Notes: generated from the sequence alone by a model not told the origin. DNA of 34,054 nt from Paludibacteraceae bacterium (GCA_017384225.1 JAFNUD010000007.1:1-34054); one strand, 5' to 3'; positions 1-8,317 are shown, counted from the first letter of the stretch. Translations and numbers: made by a program.

Positions 1-2631
1 TGACATACTGCGCTCCAGCTCGAGGTTGATGAGCTCCTCGTCGGCTACAGGCCATTGGCTAAGGTGAACGGTCTCGCCTGTCAAGTCGCGGTAGAGGCGG
101 TCGCCATAGAATGGTGCGTTAGGCGCCATGAGTTGGGCTACGGTCTTGAGGCAGGTGTAGAGGGTGTAGTAAGCCGCTTGCTTGTCGGCATCCATTTCGC
201 CACCCCAGAAACGCTTGCGGTTGAGGCGCACATACCAGTTGCTCAGGTCGTCTTGCACGAAGTCCGAGATAGCGCGACCTGCTTTCGTTGGCTCGTATGC
301 CTCGTAGGCTGCGGTCACCTCTTTGATGAGGGAGTTGAGGCGAGAGAGGACCCATTTGTCGATCTCGGTGAGATTCAGGAGTTCAGGGTTCAGAAGTTCA
401 GGAGTCCAGCCGTCCACGTTGGCGTAGAGGGCGAAGAAGCCGTAGGTATTATACAGGGTTCCGAAGAACTTACGGCGAATCTCGTCCACACCTTCTGGGT
501 CGAACTTCAGGTTCTCCCATGGGCTGGAGTTGGTGAGCATATACCAGCGTACTGCGTCTGCTCCGTACTTATCCAACGCACCGAATGGATCAACTGCGTT
601 GCCGAGGCGTTTGGACATCTTATTGCCGTTCTTATCGAGTACGAGTCCGTTGCTGATGACATTCTTGTATGCCACGCTGCCCTCAATCATCGTGTGAATA
701 GCGTGGAGGGTAAAGAACCAACCGCGTGTTTGGTCCACACCCTCAGATATGAAGTCCGCAGTGCGTGGAGCATCTTGGTTCTCGAATGGGTAGTGGTTTT
801 GTGCGTAAGGCATAGCGCCTGAGTCAAACCATACGTCAATGAGGTCAAGCTCGCGCTTCATTGGTTTGCCGCTTGGTGAGCAGAGAATGATATTATCCAC
901 ATACGGACGGTGGAGGTCAATGACAGCAGGGTCGTAGTTCTCTTTGGAGTAGTTGCCTACCTCGTGCTTTGGCCAAGGGTTCTCGGTCATGAAGCCCGCA
1001 GCGATGGACTTGTCGATCTCCTGCATGAGTTCGGCGATACTACCGATGCAGAGTTCCTCTTGTCCGTCCTCGGTGCGCCAGATTGGCAGCGGAGTACCCC
1101 AGTAGCGAGAGCGGGAGAGGTTCCAGTCGTTGAGGTTCTCCAGCCACTTACCGAAGCGACCTGTACCCGTACTCTCTGGTTGCCAGTTGATGGTGTTGTT
1201 GAGCGCCATCATCTCCTCGCGCGCTTGGGTCGAGCGAATAAACCATGAATCGAGTGGGTAGTAAAGCACAGGCTTGTCGGTACGCCAGCAGTGTGGGTAG
1301 TTGTGCACGTGCTTCTCAATGCGGAACGCCTTGTTCTCGCCTTTCAGCCAGATACAAATACTCACATCCAGAGTCTCGTCTTTGTCCGTCAAGTTTGCGT
1401 CATAGGCATTCTTCACATAGCGGCCAGCCCATGGCTCGTATGCCGCTACATTTACCTGATTCTTCACAAAATCCTCGTCTAAATCGGCAATATTGAAGAA
1501 CTTACCCGTCATATCCACCATAGGGCGTTGCTCACCTTTCTTGGTAATGAACACCATACCAGGCACACCCGCCTTCTTCGCTACGAAAGCGTCATCCGCA
1601 CCAAAAGTAGGCGCGATATGCACGATACCTGTACCATCTTCGGTGGTCACATAGTCGCCCAGGATAATCTTAAATGCGCCCTCTCCGGGATTAGCCCATG
1701 GAATGAGTTGCTCATATTGGATACCTTCGAGGTCAGTACCCTTGCCGCGCCAAAGGACTTCGGGTGCTTCGCCGAGCTCCTTGCTATAAGCAGCCAAACG
1801 TGCCTCTGCGAGGAGGTAATAAGCCTCAAGTTTGGTATATGGATTTTCGCCTTTAACGATTACATAGTCAATCTTTGGTCCTACGCAGAGTGCGGTGTTG
1901 CTTGGTAAGGTCCAAGGAGTAGTGGTCCAAGCGAGGGCATACAACGGAGCATCACCGATTCCTGATACCCGATTCCCGATACCCGAAATCTTAAACTGCG
2001 CGGTGCAGGTGGTGTCTTTCACATCGCGGTAGCAGCCTGGTTGGTTCAACTCATGGGATGAGAGACCTGTACCCGCAGCAGGCGAGTAAGGCTGGATAGT
2101 ATAGCCCTTGTAGAGGTAACCTTTCTTGTAAAGCTCTTTGAGGAGCCACCACAGGGTCTCGATAAACTTATTATCGTAGGTGATATATGGATTATCAAGG
2201 TCCACCCAGTAGCCCATTTGTTTGGTGAGGTTGGTCCACTCTTGGGTATATTTCATCACCTCGCGGCGGCAGGCAGCGTTATACTCGTCCACGCTGATCT
2301 TCTTGCCAATATCCTCTTTGGTGATACCGAGCAGTTTCTCAACGCCGAGTTCCACAGGCAAACCGTGGGTGTCCCAACCCGCTTTGCGCTTCACTTGGTA
2401 GCCCTGCATGGTCTTGAAGCGGCAGAACGTATCTTTGATAGTACGAGCCATCACGTGGTGAATACCTGGCATACCGTTGGCTGAAGGAGGCCCCTCGAAG
2501 AAGAGGAACGAAGGATTGCCTTCGCGTGTTTCGATACTCTTGTGAAACAAGTCTTCCTTCTCCCATTGCTCAAGGATCTGCTTGCTCAACTCTGCCAAGT
2601 TCAGTTGTTTGTACTCGTTGAAGTGTTTCAT
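1..2631 (-). CDS. ileS: Isoleucyl-tRNA synthetase, 3' end cut by window edge
   Basis: Charges tRNA-Ile with isoleucine in the cytoplasm (class I synthetase). The frame is open from the ATG at 2631 to base 1, giving 877 codons; the C-terminal tRNA-binding part lies outside. The HIGH-like signature is GMPGIHH (residues 53-59) after FFEGPPSANG. The editing-domain motif WTTTPWTLPSN follows at about residue 234, and the second signature is KMSKR (671-675). Only the complementary strand of this stretch shows closed open frames, and these are shadows. Two low-complexity insertions are visible: residues about 216-226 (SGIGNRVSGIG, from four 7-base repeats) just before the editing motif, and residues about 742-753 (PELLNPELLN, from a 15-base duplication) in the anticodon-binding region. 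A Bacteroides-type promoter lies about 100 bases upstream. Identity is certain. Confidence 0.97.
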   Translation of the reverse strand, partial: MKHFNEYKQLNLAELSKQILEQWEKEDLFHKSIETREGNPSFLFFEGPPSANGMPGIHHVMARTIKDTFCRFKTMQGYQVKRKAGWDTHGLPVELGVEKLLGITKEDIGKKISVDEYNAACRREVMKYTQEWTNLTKQMGYWVDLDNPYITYDNKFIETLWWLLKELYKKGYLYKGYTIQPYSPAAGTGLSSHELNQPGCYRDVKDTTCTAQFKISGIGNRVSGIGDAPLYALAWTTTPWTLPSNTALCVGPKIDYVIVKGENPYTKLEAYYLLAEARLAAYSKELGEAPEVLWRGKGTDLEGIQYEQLIPWANPGEGAFKIILGDYVTTEDGTGIVHIAPTFGADDAFVAKKAGVPGMVFITKKGEQRPMVDMTGKFFNIADLDEDFVKNQVNVAAYEPWAGRYVKNAYDANLTDKDETLDVSICIWLKGENKAFRIEKHVHNYPHCWRTDKPVLYYPLDSWFIRSTQAREEMMALNNTINWQPESTGTGRFGKWLENLNDWNLSRSRYWGTPLPIWRTEDGQEELCIGSIAELMQEIDKSIAAGFMTENPWPKHEVGNYSKENYDPAVIDLHRPYVDNIILCSPSGKPMKRELDLIDVWFDSGAMPYAQNHYPFENQDAPRTADFISEGVDQTRGWFFTLHAIHTMIEGSVAYKNVISNGLVLDKNGNKMSKRLGNAVDPFGALDKYGADAVRWYMLTNSSPWENLKFDPEGVDEIRRKFFGTLYNTYGFFALYANVDGWTPELLNPELLNLTEIDKWVLSRLNSLIKEVTAAYEAYEPTKAGRAISDFVQDDLSNWYVRLNRKRFWGGEMDADKQAAYYTLYTCLKTVAQLMAPNAPFYGDRLYRDLTGETVHLSQWPVADEELINLELERSMS
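368..409. repeat. In-frame 15-base tandem duplication inside ileS
   Basis: Two 15-base units, ATTCAGGAGTTCAGG (373-387) and GTTCAGAAGTTCAGG (388-402), are followed by a partial unit. They read through in frame as a repeated PELLN pentapeptide in IleRS. The 7+8 base sub-period resembles the heptamer repeats elsewhere in the window. Confidence 0.75.
1956..1983. repeat. Four 7-base tandem repeats inside ileS
   Basis: CGATTCC, TGATACC, CGATTCC and CGATACC follow one another without a gap. They stay in frame and encode a Gly/Ile/Ser-rich linker (SGIGNRVSGIG) just ahead of the WTTTPWTLPSN editing motif of IleRS. Confidence 0.8.
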
Positions 2632-2726
2632 TTTGTCGTTAAAGTTTTATTTTTCAATTGTTTATATCTCGTATTTTATCAATTATTCGCGCGCCACTCT
2701 CACGCATAGGCGCACGAAATACGCTG

Positions 2727-2757
2727 CAAAGGTACAAAAAAAAATGCGGTTGTGCAA
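2727..2757 (-). promoter_or_regulatory. Promoter of ileS (Bacteroides type)
   Basis: On the minus strand the -7 element TACCTTTG lies at 2734-2727, followed by CA. A -33 TTG lies at 2757-2755, 20 bases away. This matches the TTTG / TAnnTTTG consensus used by the primary sigma factor of Bacteroidetes. The predicted leader to the ileS ATG is about 90 bases. Confidence 0.8.
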
Positions 2758-2790
2758 GAAAAAATGCATTTTGGTGCAATTTTTCTCATG

Positions 2791-2818
2791 TGGGGTGTGA
2801 GCTGTAGGGTGTAAAGGC
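2791..2818. repeat. 7-base-period repeat upstream of ileS promoter
   Basis: TGGGGTG, TGAGCTG, TAGGGTG and TAAAGGC are contiguous. Read on the minus strand, the left end (GCCTTTACACCCTACA) matches the start of the repeat at 5561-5591 with one difference, so the two are related copies in opposite orientation. The rest of the 2632-3140 gap holds two divergent promoters and AT-rich sequence. I see no believable gene in it. Confidence 0.6.
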
Positions 2819-3064
2819 GGGGCATACTTGAATAGCATTCGAGAAAATGGATATAGATATTTCATGTTATACGTAAGTCTCCTTTCCTCCTGTTTTTTTT
2901 CTCTCACAAAGATCTTTGCAGTGGGGAATTCGCATGTCATTTGCGAAATAGAATATTCGTGGAATATATGTGAATTATGCAAGGAGTATATGTATCGGGT
3001 ACGTGTGGAAGCATACGAGATGCGAAAGAGGAGGGGGTGGTAGAGGAGAATTGGTGAAAAAAAA

Positions 3065-3095
3065 TTGTGTATGTTAGAAAAAAGTAGTACTTTTG
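3065..3095 (+). promoter_or_regulatory. Promoter of the SGNH hydrolase gene
   Basis: -33 TTG at 3065-3067, a 20-base spacer, and -7 TACTTTTG at 3088-3095 followed by CAG. The start codon is 45 bases further on. Confidence 0.8.
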
Positions 3096-3114
3096 CAGTC
3101 CGATTGGAAATTTT

Positions 3115-3140
3115 GAATTAAGAACTAAGATTAAAGAATT
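3115..3140 (+). repeat. 7-base-period repeat abutting the SGNH start codon
   Basis: GAATTAA, GAACTAA, GATTAAA and GAATT run directly into the ATG at 3141. They form the ribosome-binding stretch of this mRNA. No Shine-Dalgarno sequence is present; the A-rich repeat itself occupies that place. Confidence 0.65.
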
Positions 3141-3827
3141 ATGAAACGGATACTCTTTTTTTTGGTCTTTTTGATTATTTGCTCGTTGGGCGTAAATGCA
3201 GAGAAGACATGGGCTCAGCACGAACGTTATGCTGCGCAAAATGATTCGATAAATGCCGATGAAATCGGAGATAATTGCAAGAAAAAGAAACGTCCAACAG
3301 CTGTGCTGATAGGTAACTCTATTACCGACGGTTGGGCAAGCAAACACCCTGAGTTTTTTGCGGAAAATAACTTTGTTGGTCGCGGAATCAGCGGACAAGT
3401 GACAGCGCAAATGCTTAGTCGTTTTCAGGCGGATGTGGTGGCACTGAACCCAAAAATAGTGGTTATTATGGCAGGCACCAATGATATTGCGCAGAATAAT
3501 GGTTATATCTCCCATGAACACATTATGCAAAACCTACAGTCAATGTGCGAACTGGCGAGGTTTCACAAGATTAAACCTGTGCTATGCTCCATACTGCCTG
3601 CGGTATGTTTCTATTGGCGCTCTAACTTGACCCCTGCGAAGGATATTAAGCGACTGAACGAGATGATTGAGGCATACGCTAAAGCCAATAAAATCAAGTA
3701 TATAGACTATTATTCGGTATTGGTGGATGAGCATGGCGGTTTGCCTAAGAAATACGCCAAAGATGGTGTGCATCCTAATCTAGAGGCATACAAGATTATG
3801 GAGGCGATTTTGCTGGAGAGTTTGTAG
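3141..3827 (+). CDS. Secreted SGNH/GDSL-family hydrolase
   Basis: Probable esterase or acylhydrolase acting outside the cytoplasm, 228 residues. Residues 1-20 form a signal peptide (KR, hydrophobic core, VNA), with no proper lipobox. The four SGNH blocks are present: GNSIT (58-62, nucleophile Ser60, with N in place of the usual D), Gly in GRGISGQ (80-86), GTND (112-115), and DGVHPN (208-213) with the catalytic Asp208 and His211. Relatives in Bacteroidales deacetylate carbohydrates or cleave acyl groups from lipids; the substrate cannot be read from this sequence. The gene stands alone between its own promoter and the hairpin element at 3841-3957. Family is clear, function is open. Confidence 0.9.
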   Translation: MKRILFFLVFLIICSLGVNAEKTWAQHERYAAQNDSINADEIGDNCKKKKRPTAVLIGNSITDGWASKHPEFFAENNFVGRGISGQVTAQMLSRFQADVVALNPKIVVIMAGTNDIAQNNGYISHEHIMQNLQSMCELARFHKIKPVLCSILPAVCFYWRSNLTPAKDIKRLNEMIEAYAKANKIKYIDYYSVLVDEHGGLPKKYAKDGVHPNLEAYKIMEAILLESL

Positions 3828-3840
3828 GAGAAATGTTTAT

Positions 3841-3957
3841 GTGCGGGCTACGCCCTCGCATTGAACGACACTGTAGTATCTTCGAGGACACCGACCTCGC
3901 TACGCTCGCCCACCTCGAAGCTGCGGTCGCTCAATGCAGCCCGTGAGCACTTTTTTT
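3841..3957 (+). terminator. Nested-palindrome hairpin element followed by T run
   Basis: Three sets of arms are nested: CGGGCT (3844-3849) with AGCCCG (3938-3943); GCATTGAACGAC (3858-3869) with GTCGCTCAATGC (3926-3937, one mismatch); and CTTCGAGG (3880-3887) with CCTCGAAG (3913-3920). Seven T's follow at 3951-3957. It lies just after the SGNH gene and before the rpsF promoter, so it can act as its terminator. It is much longer and more GC-rich than an ordinary terminator, however, and may be a dispersed palindromic repeat or a small structured RNA. Confidence 0.6.
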
Positions 3958-3987
3958 ATCCAAAAATGCATTTTTTTCTAGAAAAAT

Positions 3988-4018
3988 TTGCTCATGTGCA
4001 TTTTTTGTTGTACCTTTG
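3988..4018 (+). promoter_or_regulatory. Promoter of the rpsF ribosomal operon
   Basis: -33 TTG at 3988-3990, a 20-base spacer, and -7 TACCTTTG at 4011-4018 followed by CAC. The leader to the rpsF ATG is about 95 bases and contains a small GCGC-GTTT-GCGC hairpin (4030-4041), then A/T-rich sequence. Confidence 0.85.
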
Positions 4019-4119
4019 CACGCTTTTTCGCGCGTTTGCGCATGAATTATTGTGTGTAATCGTTGCAAAAGAGTGATAAATAACTAATTACTAACAATTT
4101 AATTAACTAATCAAACATT

Positions 4120-4467
4120 ATGTTAAATCATTACGAAGCCGCTTTCGTGTTGACTCCCGTTTTGTCTGAACCACAGATGAAGGAAGCGGTTGACAAATTC
4201 GAGAAACTTCTCACCGAAAATGGCGGTTCCATTTTGAGTCGTGAGGAGTGGGGTTTGAAGAAATTGGCTTACCCTATCCAAGGCAAAACTACGGGATTCT
4301 ACGCCTTGTTGCAATTTGATGTAGAACCTGAGATGATTGCTAAGCTCGAGACAGCTTTCCGTCGTGATGAGCGCGTGTTGCGCTTCCTCACCACACGTCT
4401 TGACAAGTACGCTTATGAGTACTCAGAGAAACGTCGCAATGTTAATCTTAAAAAAGAGGAGGCTTAA
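4120..4467 (+). CDS. rpsF: 30S ribosomal protein S6
   Basis: S6 binds the central domain of 16S rRNA together with S18, whose gene follows by two bases. The protein has 115 residues, normal for the family. It begins [13 protein letters not shown] and carries the typical [21 protein letters not shown] strand pair and the [16 protein letters not shown] segment. The C-terminus is a short charged tail (NVNLKKEEA) without the long acidic extension some phyla have. The AAAGAGGAGG within the last codons serves as ribosome-binding site for rpsR. First gene of the rpsF-rpsR-rplI-rpmE2 operon. Confidence 0.97.
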   Translation: MLNHYEAAFVLTPVLSEPQMKEAVDKFEKLLTENGGSILSREEWGLKKLAYPIQGKTTGFYALLQFDVEPEMIAKLETAFRRDERVLRFLTTRLDKYAYEYSEKRRNVNLKKEEA

Positions 4468-4469
4468 TT

Positions 4470-4736
4470 ATGGCACAGAATGACGAAATTCGCTACTTGA
4501 CCCCAAAAACCAACGAGGCAAAAAAGAAAAAATATTGCCGTTTCAAAAAGAGTGGTATCAAGTACATTGACTACAAAGATCCAGAGTTCTTGAAAAAGTT
4601 CTTGAATGAGCAAGGTAAAATCCTTCCACGTCGTATCACTGGTACAAGCTTGAAGTTCCAACGCAAGGTGGCTCAAGCAGTGAAGAAAGCACGCCACTTG
4701 GCTCTTCTTCCATACGTAACTGATATGATGAAGTAA
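4470..4736 (+). CDS. rpsR: 30S ribosomal protein S18
   Basis: S18 is the heterodimer partner of S6 on the platform of the small subunit. The protein has 88 residues. Recognisable parts are [19 protein letters not shown] (a single Cys in place of the two-Cys form), the [17 protein letters not shown] stretch, and the basic helix [21 protein letters not shown]. It follows rpsF by two bases with a good GAGGAGG site seven to thirteen bases ahead of its ATG, so the two partners are made together. Confidence 0.97.
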   Translation: MAQNDEIRYLTPKTNEAKKKKYCRFKKSGIKYIDYKDPEFLKKFLNEQGKILPRRITGTSLKFQRKVAQAVKKARHLALLPYVTDMMK

Positions 4737-4787
4737 TCGTTCGAGTTAAAAAGAAGTAATTAACTATTTAATTAGAAAGGAAACATC

Positions 4788-5231
4788 ATGGAAGTAATTT
4801 TGATTCAAGATGTAGCTAACTTGGGCTACAAGAACGATATCGTTAAGGTAAAAGATGGCTTTGGTCGTAACTACCTCATCCCTAACAAGATGGCTGTTAT
4901 CGCTAACGAGAGCAATCGTAAGCAATTGGCAGAGAACCTCAAACAACAAGCACACAAGATTGCTAAATTGTTGGCTGACGCTCAAGCTTTGGCTGAGAAA
5001 TTGGCTAACACCGTAGTTACTGTGTCTGCTAAGGCTAACGAGGATGGCAAAATCTTTGGTACAATCACAACCGCTCAGGTGTCTGAGGCATTGGCTGCTC
5101 TTGGTATAGAGGTTGATAAGAAGATCATCACTATTGAAGAGGCTGTGAAGACTCTTGGTGAGGCTACAGCTACAGCTAAACTTCACCGCGAGGTTAAGGC
5201 TGAGATAAAGTTGAACGTTATTGCTGAGTAA
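4788..5231 (+). CDS. rplI: 50S ribosomal protein L9
   Basis: L9 binds 23S rRNA near the L1 stalk and extends between ribosomes. The protein has 147 residues, full length. The N-terminal domain has the classic MEVILIQDVANLG.KNDIVKVKDGFGRNYLIP signature with conserved glycines. A long charged connecting helix (about 40-75) leads to the C-terminal domain (about 80-147). AGAAAGGAA lies about eight bases before the ATG, one of the few clear Shine-Dalgarno sites here. Third gene of the ribosomal operon, 51 bases after rpsR. Confidence 0.97.
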   Translation: MEVILIQDVANLGYKNDIVKVKDGFGRNYLIPNKMAVIANESNRKQLAENLKQQAHKIAKLLADAQALAEKLANTVVTVSAKANEDGKIFGTITTAQVSEALAALGIEVDKKIITIEEAVKTLGEATATAKLHREVKAEIKLNVIAE

Positions 5232-5256
5232 TCGGCTAAAGAAAGGAAACAAAAGT

Positions 5257-5511
5257 ATGAAAAAAGGAATTCATCCAGAGAACTACCGCGTTGTAGTTTT
5301 CAAAGATATGTCCGATGGTACACAGTTCTTCAGTCGCTCTACAGCTAACACGAAGGACAGCATCGAGATTGATGGTACTACTTACCCATTGATCAAGTTG
5401 GAGATCTCCAACACCAGTCACCCATTCTACACTGGTAAGTCTAAACTCGTGGATACCGCAGGTCGCGTTGACAAGTTTATGTCTCGCTACGGTAACCGCA
5501 AGCGTAACTAA
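5257..5511 (+). CDS. rpmE2: 50S ribosomal protein L31, type B (cysteine-free)
   Basis: 84 residues, beginning MKKGIHPENYRVVVFKDMSDG, with HPFYTGKSKLVDTAGRVDKF near the end, as in type B L31. It has no cysteine, so it is the zinc-independent form. An in-frame ATG lies upstream at 5221 inside rplI, but the start at 5257 is preferred because it matches the family and is preceded by GAAAGGAA. Last gene of the operon before the terminator at 5519-5554. Confidence 0.96.
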   Translation: MKKGIHPENYRVVVFKDMSDGTQFFSRSTANTKDSIEIDGTTYPLIKLEISNTSHPFYTGKSKLVDTAGRVDKFMSRYGNRKRN

Positions 5512-5518
5512 TACGACA

Positions 5519-5554
5519 ATAAAAAAGGCGAGCGCAATGCTCGCCTTTTTTTTA
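5519..5554 (+). terminator. Rho-independent terminator of the ribosomal operon
   Basis: Arms GGCGAGC (5527-5533) and GCTCGCC (5539-5545) are flanked by six A's and eight T's. The symmetry would let it work in both directions. Confidence 0.93.
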
Positions 5555-5563
5555 TTTCTAGCC

Positions 5564-5591
5564 TTTACACTCTACACTCTACACCTTACAC
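5564..5591 (+). repeat. Four 7-base repeats before the PnuC-like gene
   Basis: TTTACAC, TCTACAC, TCTACAC and CTTACAC are contiguous and end six bases before the ATG at 5598. The middle two copies are identical. This pyrimidine-rich stretch leaves no room for a Shine-Dalgarno site. Confidence 0.85.
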
Positions 5592-5597
5592 ACTCCT

Positions 5598-6344
5598 ATG
5601 AAACAGATTCTCTGGAAACAATTTGCAATGCATATACTATTCTCAATAGGTATCTTTTCTGCTTTGTTCCTTATATTGTATAGTATTGAGTGGCTGATTC
5701 CTGCCTTGAATGGCATGCTTCTCAAGTGGCACGAGTCTGCGTTTTTGGTAGGCATTCCTGCCAGTGTGATAGGTGTAGCATATGTGCTGACTATTCGTAA
5801 TCCAAAAAACTATACTGGTTTTTGTGGTGGCATATTGATGGCATTGTTGCTATCAGTACAATTCTATTTACAAGGAAATATAGACTTGGTGTTCTTGCAG
5901 TTGTTAGTGTTTGTTCCGTTTATGCTATCTTCTCTGTTGCGATGGCGCAAACTGCTACTGCAACCTCAGAAGACAGACCAGCCTTTTGTGCCCGAATGGT
6001 TGCCTCGTCGGTTGCAATGGTTGTCGGTGCTTATTTTGCTGATTGTAGTGTTGGGAGATTATGCGTTGGCAACGTTAGTCATTCAGCAGGATGCGTGGGA
6101 TGAAAACATACTAATCAAACTTATGGGAGGGGTGATGATAGCTTCTTCTACATTGGCAAACTTTATTCTTATTTACCAAAAAATAGACGCTTGGATATGG
6201 TGGGGACTATATGCTTTGTCAGGAATCGTATTGTATGTCTTGATTGGCAATCTCTTTTCTGTAGTGCTATTCGTGGTGTTCTTGGTGATTAATGGAAGTG
6301 CAGGTATTGCATGGTTTAGACTTAGAAAGCAACACACTTCATAA
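5598..6344 (+). CDS. Polytopic membrane protein, PnuC-like transporter
   Basis: 248 residues with about seven or eight hydrophobic segments (roughly 10-30, 48-66, 73-93, 96-116, 142-164, 172-194, 198-216, 219-238). The C-terminal part, IDAWIWWGLYALSGIVLYV followed by FLVINGSAGIAWFR, has the spacing and aromatic pattern of PnuC-type facilitators, which import nicotinamide riboside or other B-vitamin precursors. The match is by pattern only and the substrate is unknown. The gene follows the ribosomal terminator and has no recognisable -7 element of its own. A 7-base repeat fills its upstream region. It converges on aroF with 20 bases between the stop codons and no evident terminator. Confidence 0.55.
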   Translation: MKQILWKQFAMHILFSIGIFSALFLILYSIEWLIPALNGMLLKWHESAFLVGIPASVIGVAYVLTIRNPKNYTGFCGGILMALLLSVQFYLQGNIDLVFLQLLVFVPFMLSSLLRWRKLLLQPQKTDQPFVPEWLPRRLQWLSVLILLIVVLGDYALATLVIQQDAWDENILIKLMGGVMIASSTLANFILIYQKIDAWIWWGLYALSGIVLYVLIGNLFSVVLFVVFLVINGSAGIAWFRLRKQHTS

Positions 6345-6364
6345 TAGAGCAATTCTTCTAATCA

Positions 6365-7363
6365 TTATACCAATATTTTCCCAACAGAATTAGCAACTTG
6401 TTTCAAAGAGACATACATGTTAGCGAATTGCTGGTGGTCGAGTTGTTGTGGTGCATCACTCAGTGCCAGATCAGGTTGAGGGTGAGTCTCAATAAGCAAA
6501 CCATCTATCCCCATCGCTGTACAAGCACGTGCTAAATCGGCTATGCCATACGCATGTCCCATGGCATGACTTGGGTCAAGAATAATAGGCAAATTGCAAT
6601 GTTGCTTTAACCAAGCCACACCACACAAATCAAGAGTAAAGCGCGTATTCGTCTCAAAACTGCGGATACCACGCTCACAAAGAATAACTTGATTATTGCC
6701 ACAACTCATGATGAAATCGGCACAATTGACTAATTCTTGAAGCGTAGAACCAAAACCGCGTTTGAGAATGACAGGTTTGCCTGATTGACCCGCTGCCGTA
6801 AGCAAGCCATGGTCATACATAGCCTTAGCTCCCACTTGCACAATATCGGCATACTCAACCACTTTATCTGCATGCGTAGCATCGCGCATCTCAGTTGCAA
6901 TCAATAATCCATACTTCTCGCGCATTTCCGCAAGGAGTTTGAGTCCATCTTCGCCCAAACCACGGAATGTATAAGGAGAGGTACGAGGCTTATAACACCC
7001 CGCACGCAACACACGAATACCCAGCTTTTTGAGCATCTGACACGACTGCTCTATCTGCTCACGGCTCTCAATGGCACAAGGACCTGCTATCATCAGCTGA
7101 TTCTTCTGATCACCACCGATATACGTATCTGCAATCTGCACACGATAGGTGTCCGAATGATAGGTGCGAGAAGAAAGTTGCATATCCGAATTGAAGACCC
7201 AATGATTGAGCGCAAAGCTTGCAATAGACTCAGGCAACTGCTTGACGGTATGATTTGTAATAAGAACAAAGTATTCGGGTTGTTCCAAACACAATGCCCC
7301 AATACCCTCTACAAACTCTTTTACGTAGTCTTGCGATATATTTTTAGGTAGATGAATAATCAT
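6365..7363 (-). CDS. aroF: 3-deoxy-7-phosphoheptulonate (DAHP) synthase, type I-beta
   Basis: Condenses phosphoenolpyruvate and erythrose 4-phosphate, the entry step of the shikimate pathway. 332 residues. An N-terminal ferredoxin-like regulatory domain (about 1-85) precedes the TIM barrel. Barrel motifs are AGPCAIES (metal-binding Cys), KPRTS, which separates DAHP synthase from the related KDO8P synthase, [13 protein letters not shown], and [11 protein letters not shown] near the end. The regulatory domain mediates feedback inhibition in the Thermotoga enzyme; the same is inferred here. No fused chorismate mutase is present. It starts three bases after the kdsD stop and is the last gene of the gyrB-led minus-strand run. 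Confidence 0.93.
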   Translation of the reverse strand: MIIHLPKNISQDYVKEFVEGIGALCLEQPEYFVLITNHTVKQLPESIASFALNHWVFNSDMQLSSRTYHSDTYRVQIADTYIGGDQKNQLMIAGPCAIESREQIEQSCQMLKKLGIRVLRAGCYKPRTSPYTFRGLGEDGLKLLAEMREKYGLLIATEMRDATHADKVVEYADIVQVGAKAMYDHGLLTAAGQSGKPVILKRGFGSTLQELVNCADFIMSCGNNQVILCERGIRSFETNTRFTLDLCGVAWLKQHCNLPIILDPSHAMGHAYGIADLARACTAMGIDGLLIETHPQPDLALSDAPQQLDHQQFANMYVSLKQVANSVGKILV

Positions 7364-7366
7364 ATC

Positions 7367-8317
7367 TTAGGATTGAAAATCAATGATATGGTGAATAGAA
7401 ATGATTCCGATAATATCTTGGCTTTCTGCATCTTCTGTAACCGCTAGAGTAGTGATATTGTGTTTATCCATTGTTGCCAACGCATCGCTCAATAGGGCGT
7501 CCTTGGTAATATGCTTATAAGACGGTGTCATAATGTCTGCTGCCGTTATCTGCACATCGTTGTATTTAAGGATAGCACGACGTACATCACCGTCGGTGAT
7601 GATACCCACACAGCACGTCTGATCATACACCATGGTCATGCCTAAATGCTTATCGGTTATCTCAGAAACAACATCTTTGAAAATGGAATCTACTTGTACA
7701 CGAGGCACATCAGTAGTCATACACTTGCTTACTCTACCCAACAATTGTCTTCCCAATGCACCACCTGGGTGATAAAGGCCAAAATTCTCTGCCTTAAACT
7801 TATGCATCTCCATGAGGCAGATCATCAGCGCATCACCCATAAGCAGAGTAGCTGTGGTAGAAGTAGTAGGTGCAAGACCCAATGGACACGCCTCCGTATC
7901 CACATGAATAGAGAGTGCATGGTCAGCACGCTGCGCCAACGTGGATTCCAAATTACCGGTCATGGCCACAATAGTACAACCTAATCGGTGAAGTGGATCA
8001 ATGATACTGAGTATCTCGTTGGTTGCGCCACTATTACTTACCAGTATAGCAACATCATTGGCATTGATCATACCTAAATCCCCATGGACAGCTTCCGCAG
8101 CGTTTACAAAAATAGATGGAGTTCCTGTAGAAGCAAAAGAGGCTGCCATCTTATGCGCAATAATACCTGTTTTGCCGATACCCATCATCACTACCTTACC
8201 TTGACAATGATAAAGAACTTCCACTACTTTATCAAACGTGGCATCAATACTGTTTCTGAGTTTTTCTAACTCATGAATTTCTGTATCAAATATCTCTTTT
8301 GCTCTTTTTGCGTACAT
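7367..8317 (-). CDS. kdsD: Arabinose-5-phosphate isomerase (KpsF/GutQ family)
   Basis: Converts ribulose 5-phosphate to arabinose 5-phosphate, the first step of KDO synthesis. 316 residues: an N-terminal SIS sugar-isomerase domain (about 35-170) with VVMMGIGKTG, FVNAAEAVHGDLGM, LVSNSGATNE and ACPLGLAPTTST, followed by two CBS domains (about 205-316). This is the standard layout of the family. The gene lies between kdsA, which uses its product, and aroF. The 22-base gap to kdsA contains an AT-rich 7-period stretch. Confidence 0.95.
   Translation of the reverse strand: MYAKRAKEIFDTEIHELEKLRNSIDATFDKVVEVLYHCQGKVVMMGIGKTGIIAHKMAASFASTGTPSIFVNAAEAVHGDLGMINANDVAILVSNSGATNEILSIIDPLHRLGCTIVAMTGNLESTLAQRADHALSIHVDTEACPLGLAPTTSTTATLLMGDALMICLMEMHKFKAENFGLYHPGGALGRQLLGRVSKCMTTDVPRVQVDSIFKDVVSEITDKHLGMTMVYDQTCCVGIITDGDVRRAILKYNDVQITAADIMTPSYKHITKDALLSDALATMDKHNITTLAVTEDAESQDIIGIISIHHIIDFQS

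Noticed and set aside
55-822. 255-codon open frame on the plus strand
   Set aside because: It lies opposite ileS, whose minus-strand translation is an unmistakable IleRS including KMSKR. The plus-strand product resembles nothing.
2683-3530. Minus-strand open frames (2683-2982 and 2937-3530) in and beyond the ileS-SGNH gap
   Set aside because: They cross promoters and the SGNH gene, have runs of low-complexity residues, and match no family.
4019-4119. S6:S18-binding autoregulatory leader of rpsF
   Set aside because: Known leaders of this kind have a hairpin with a CCG bulge. Only a plain GCGC-GTTT-GCGC stem is visible, so I do not claim one.
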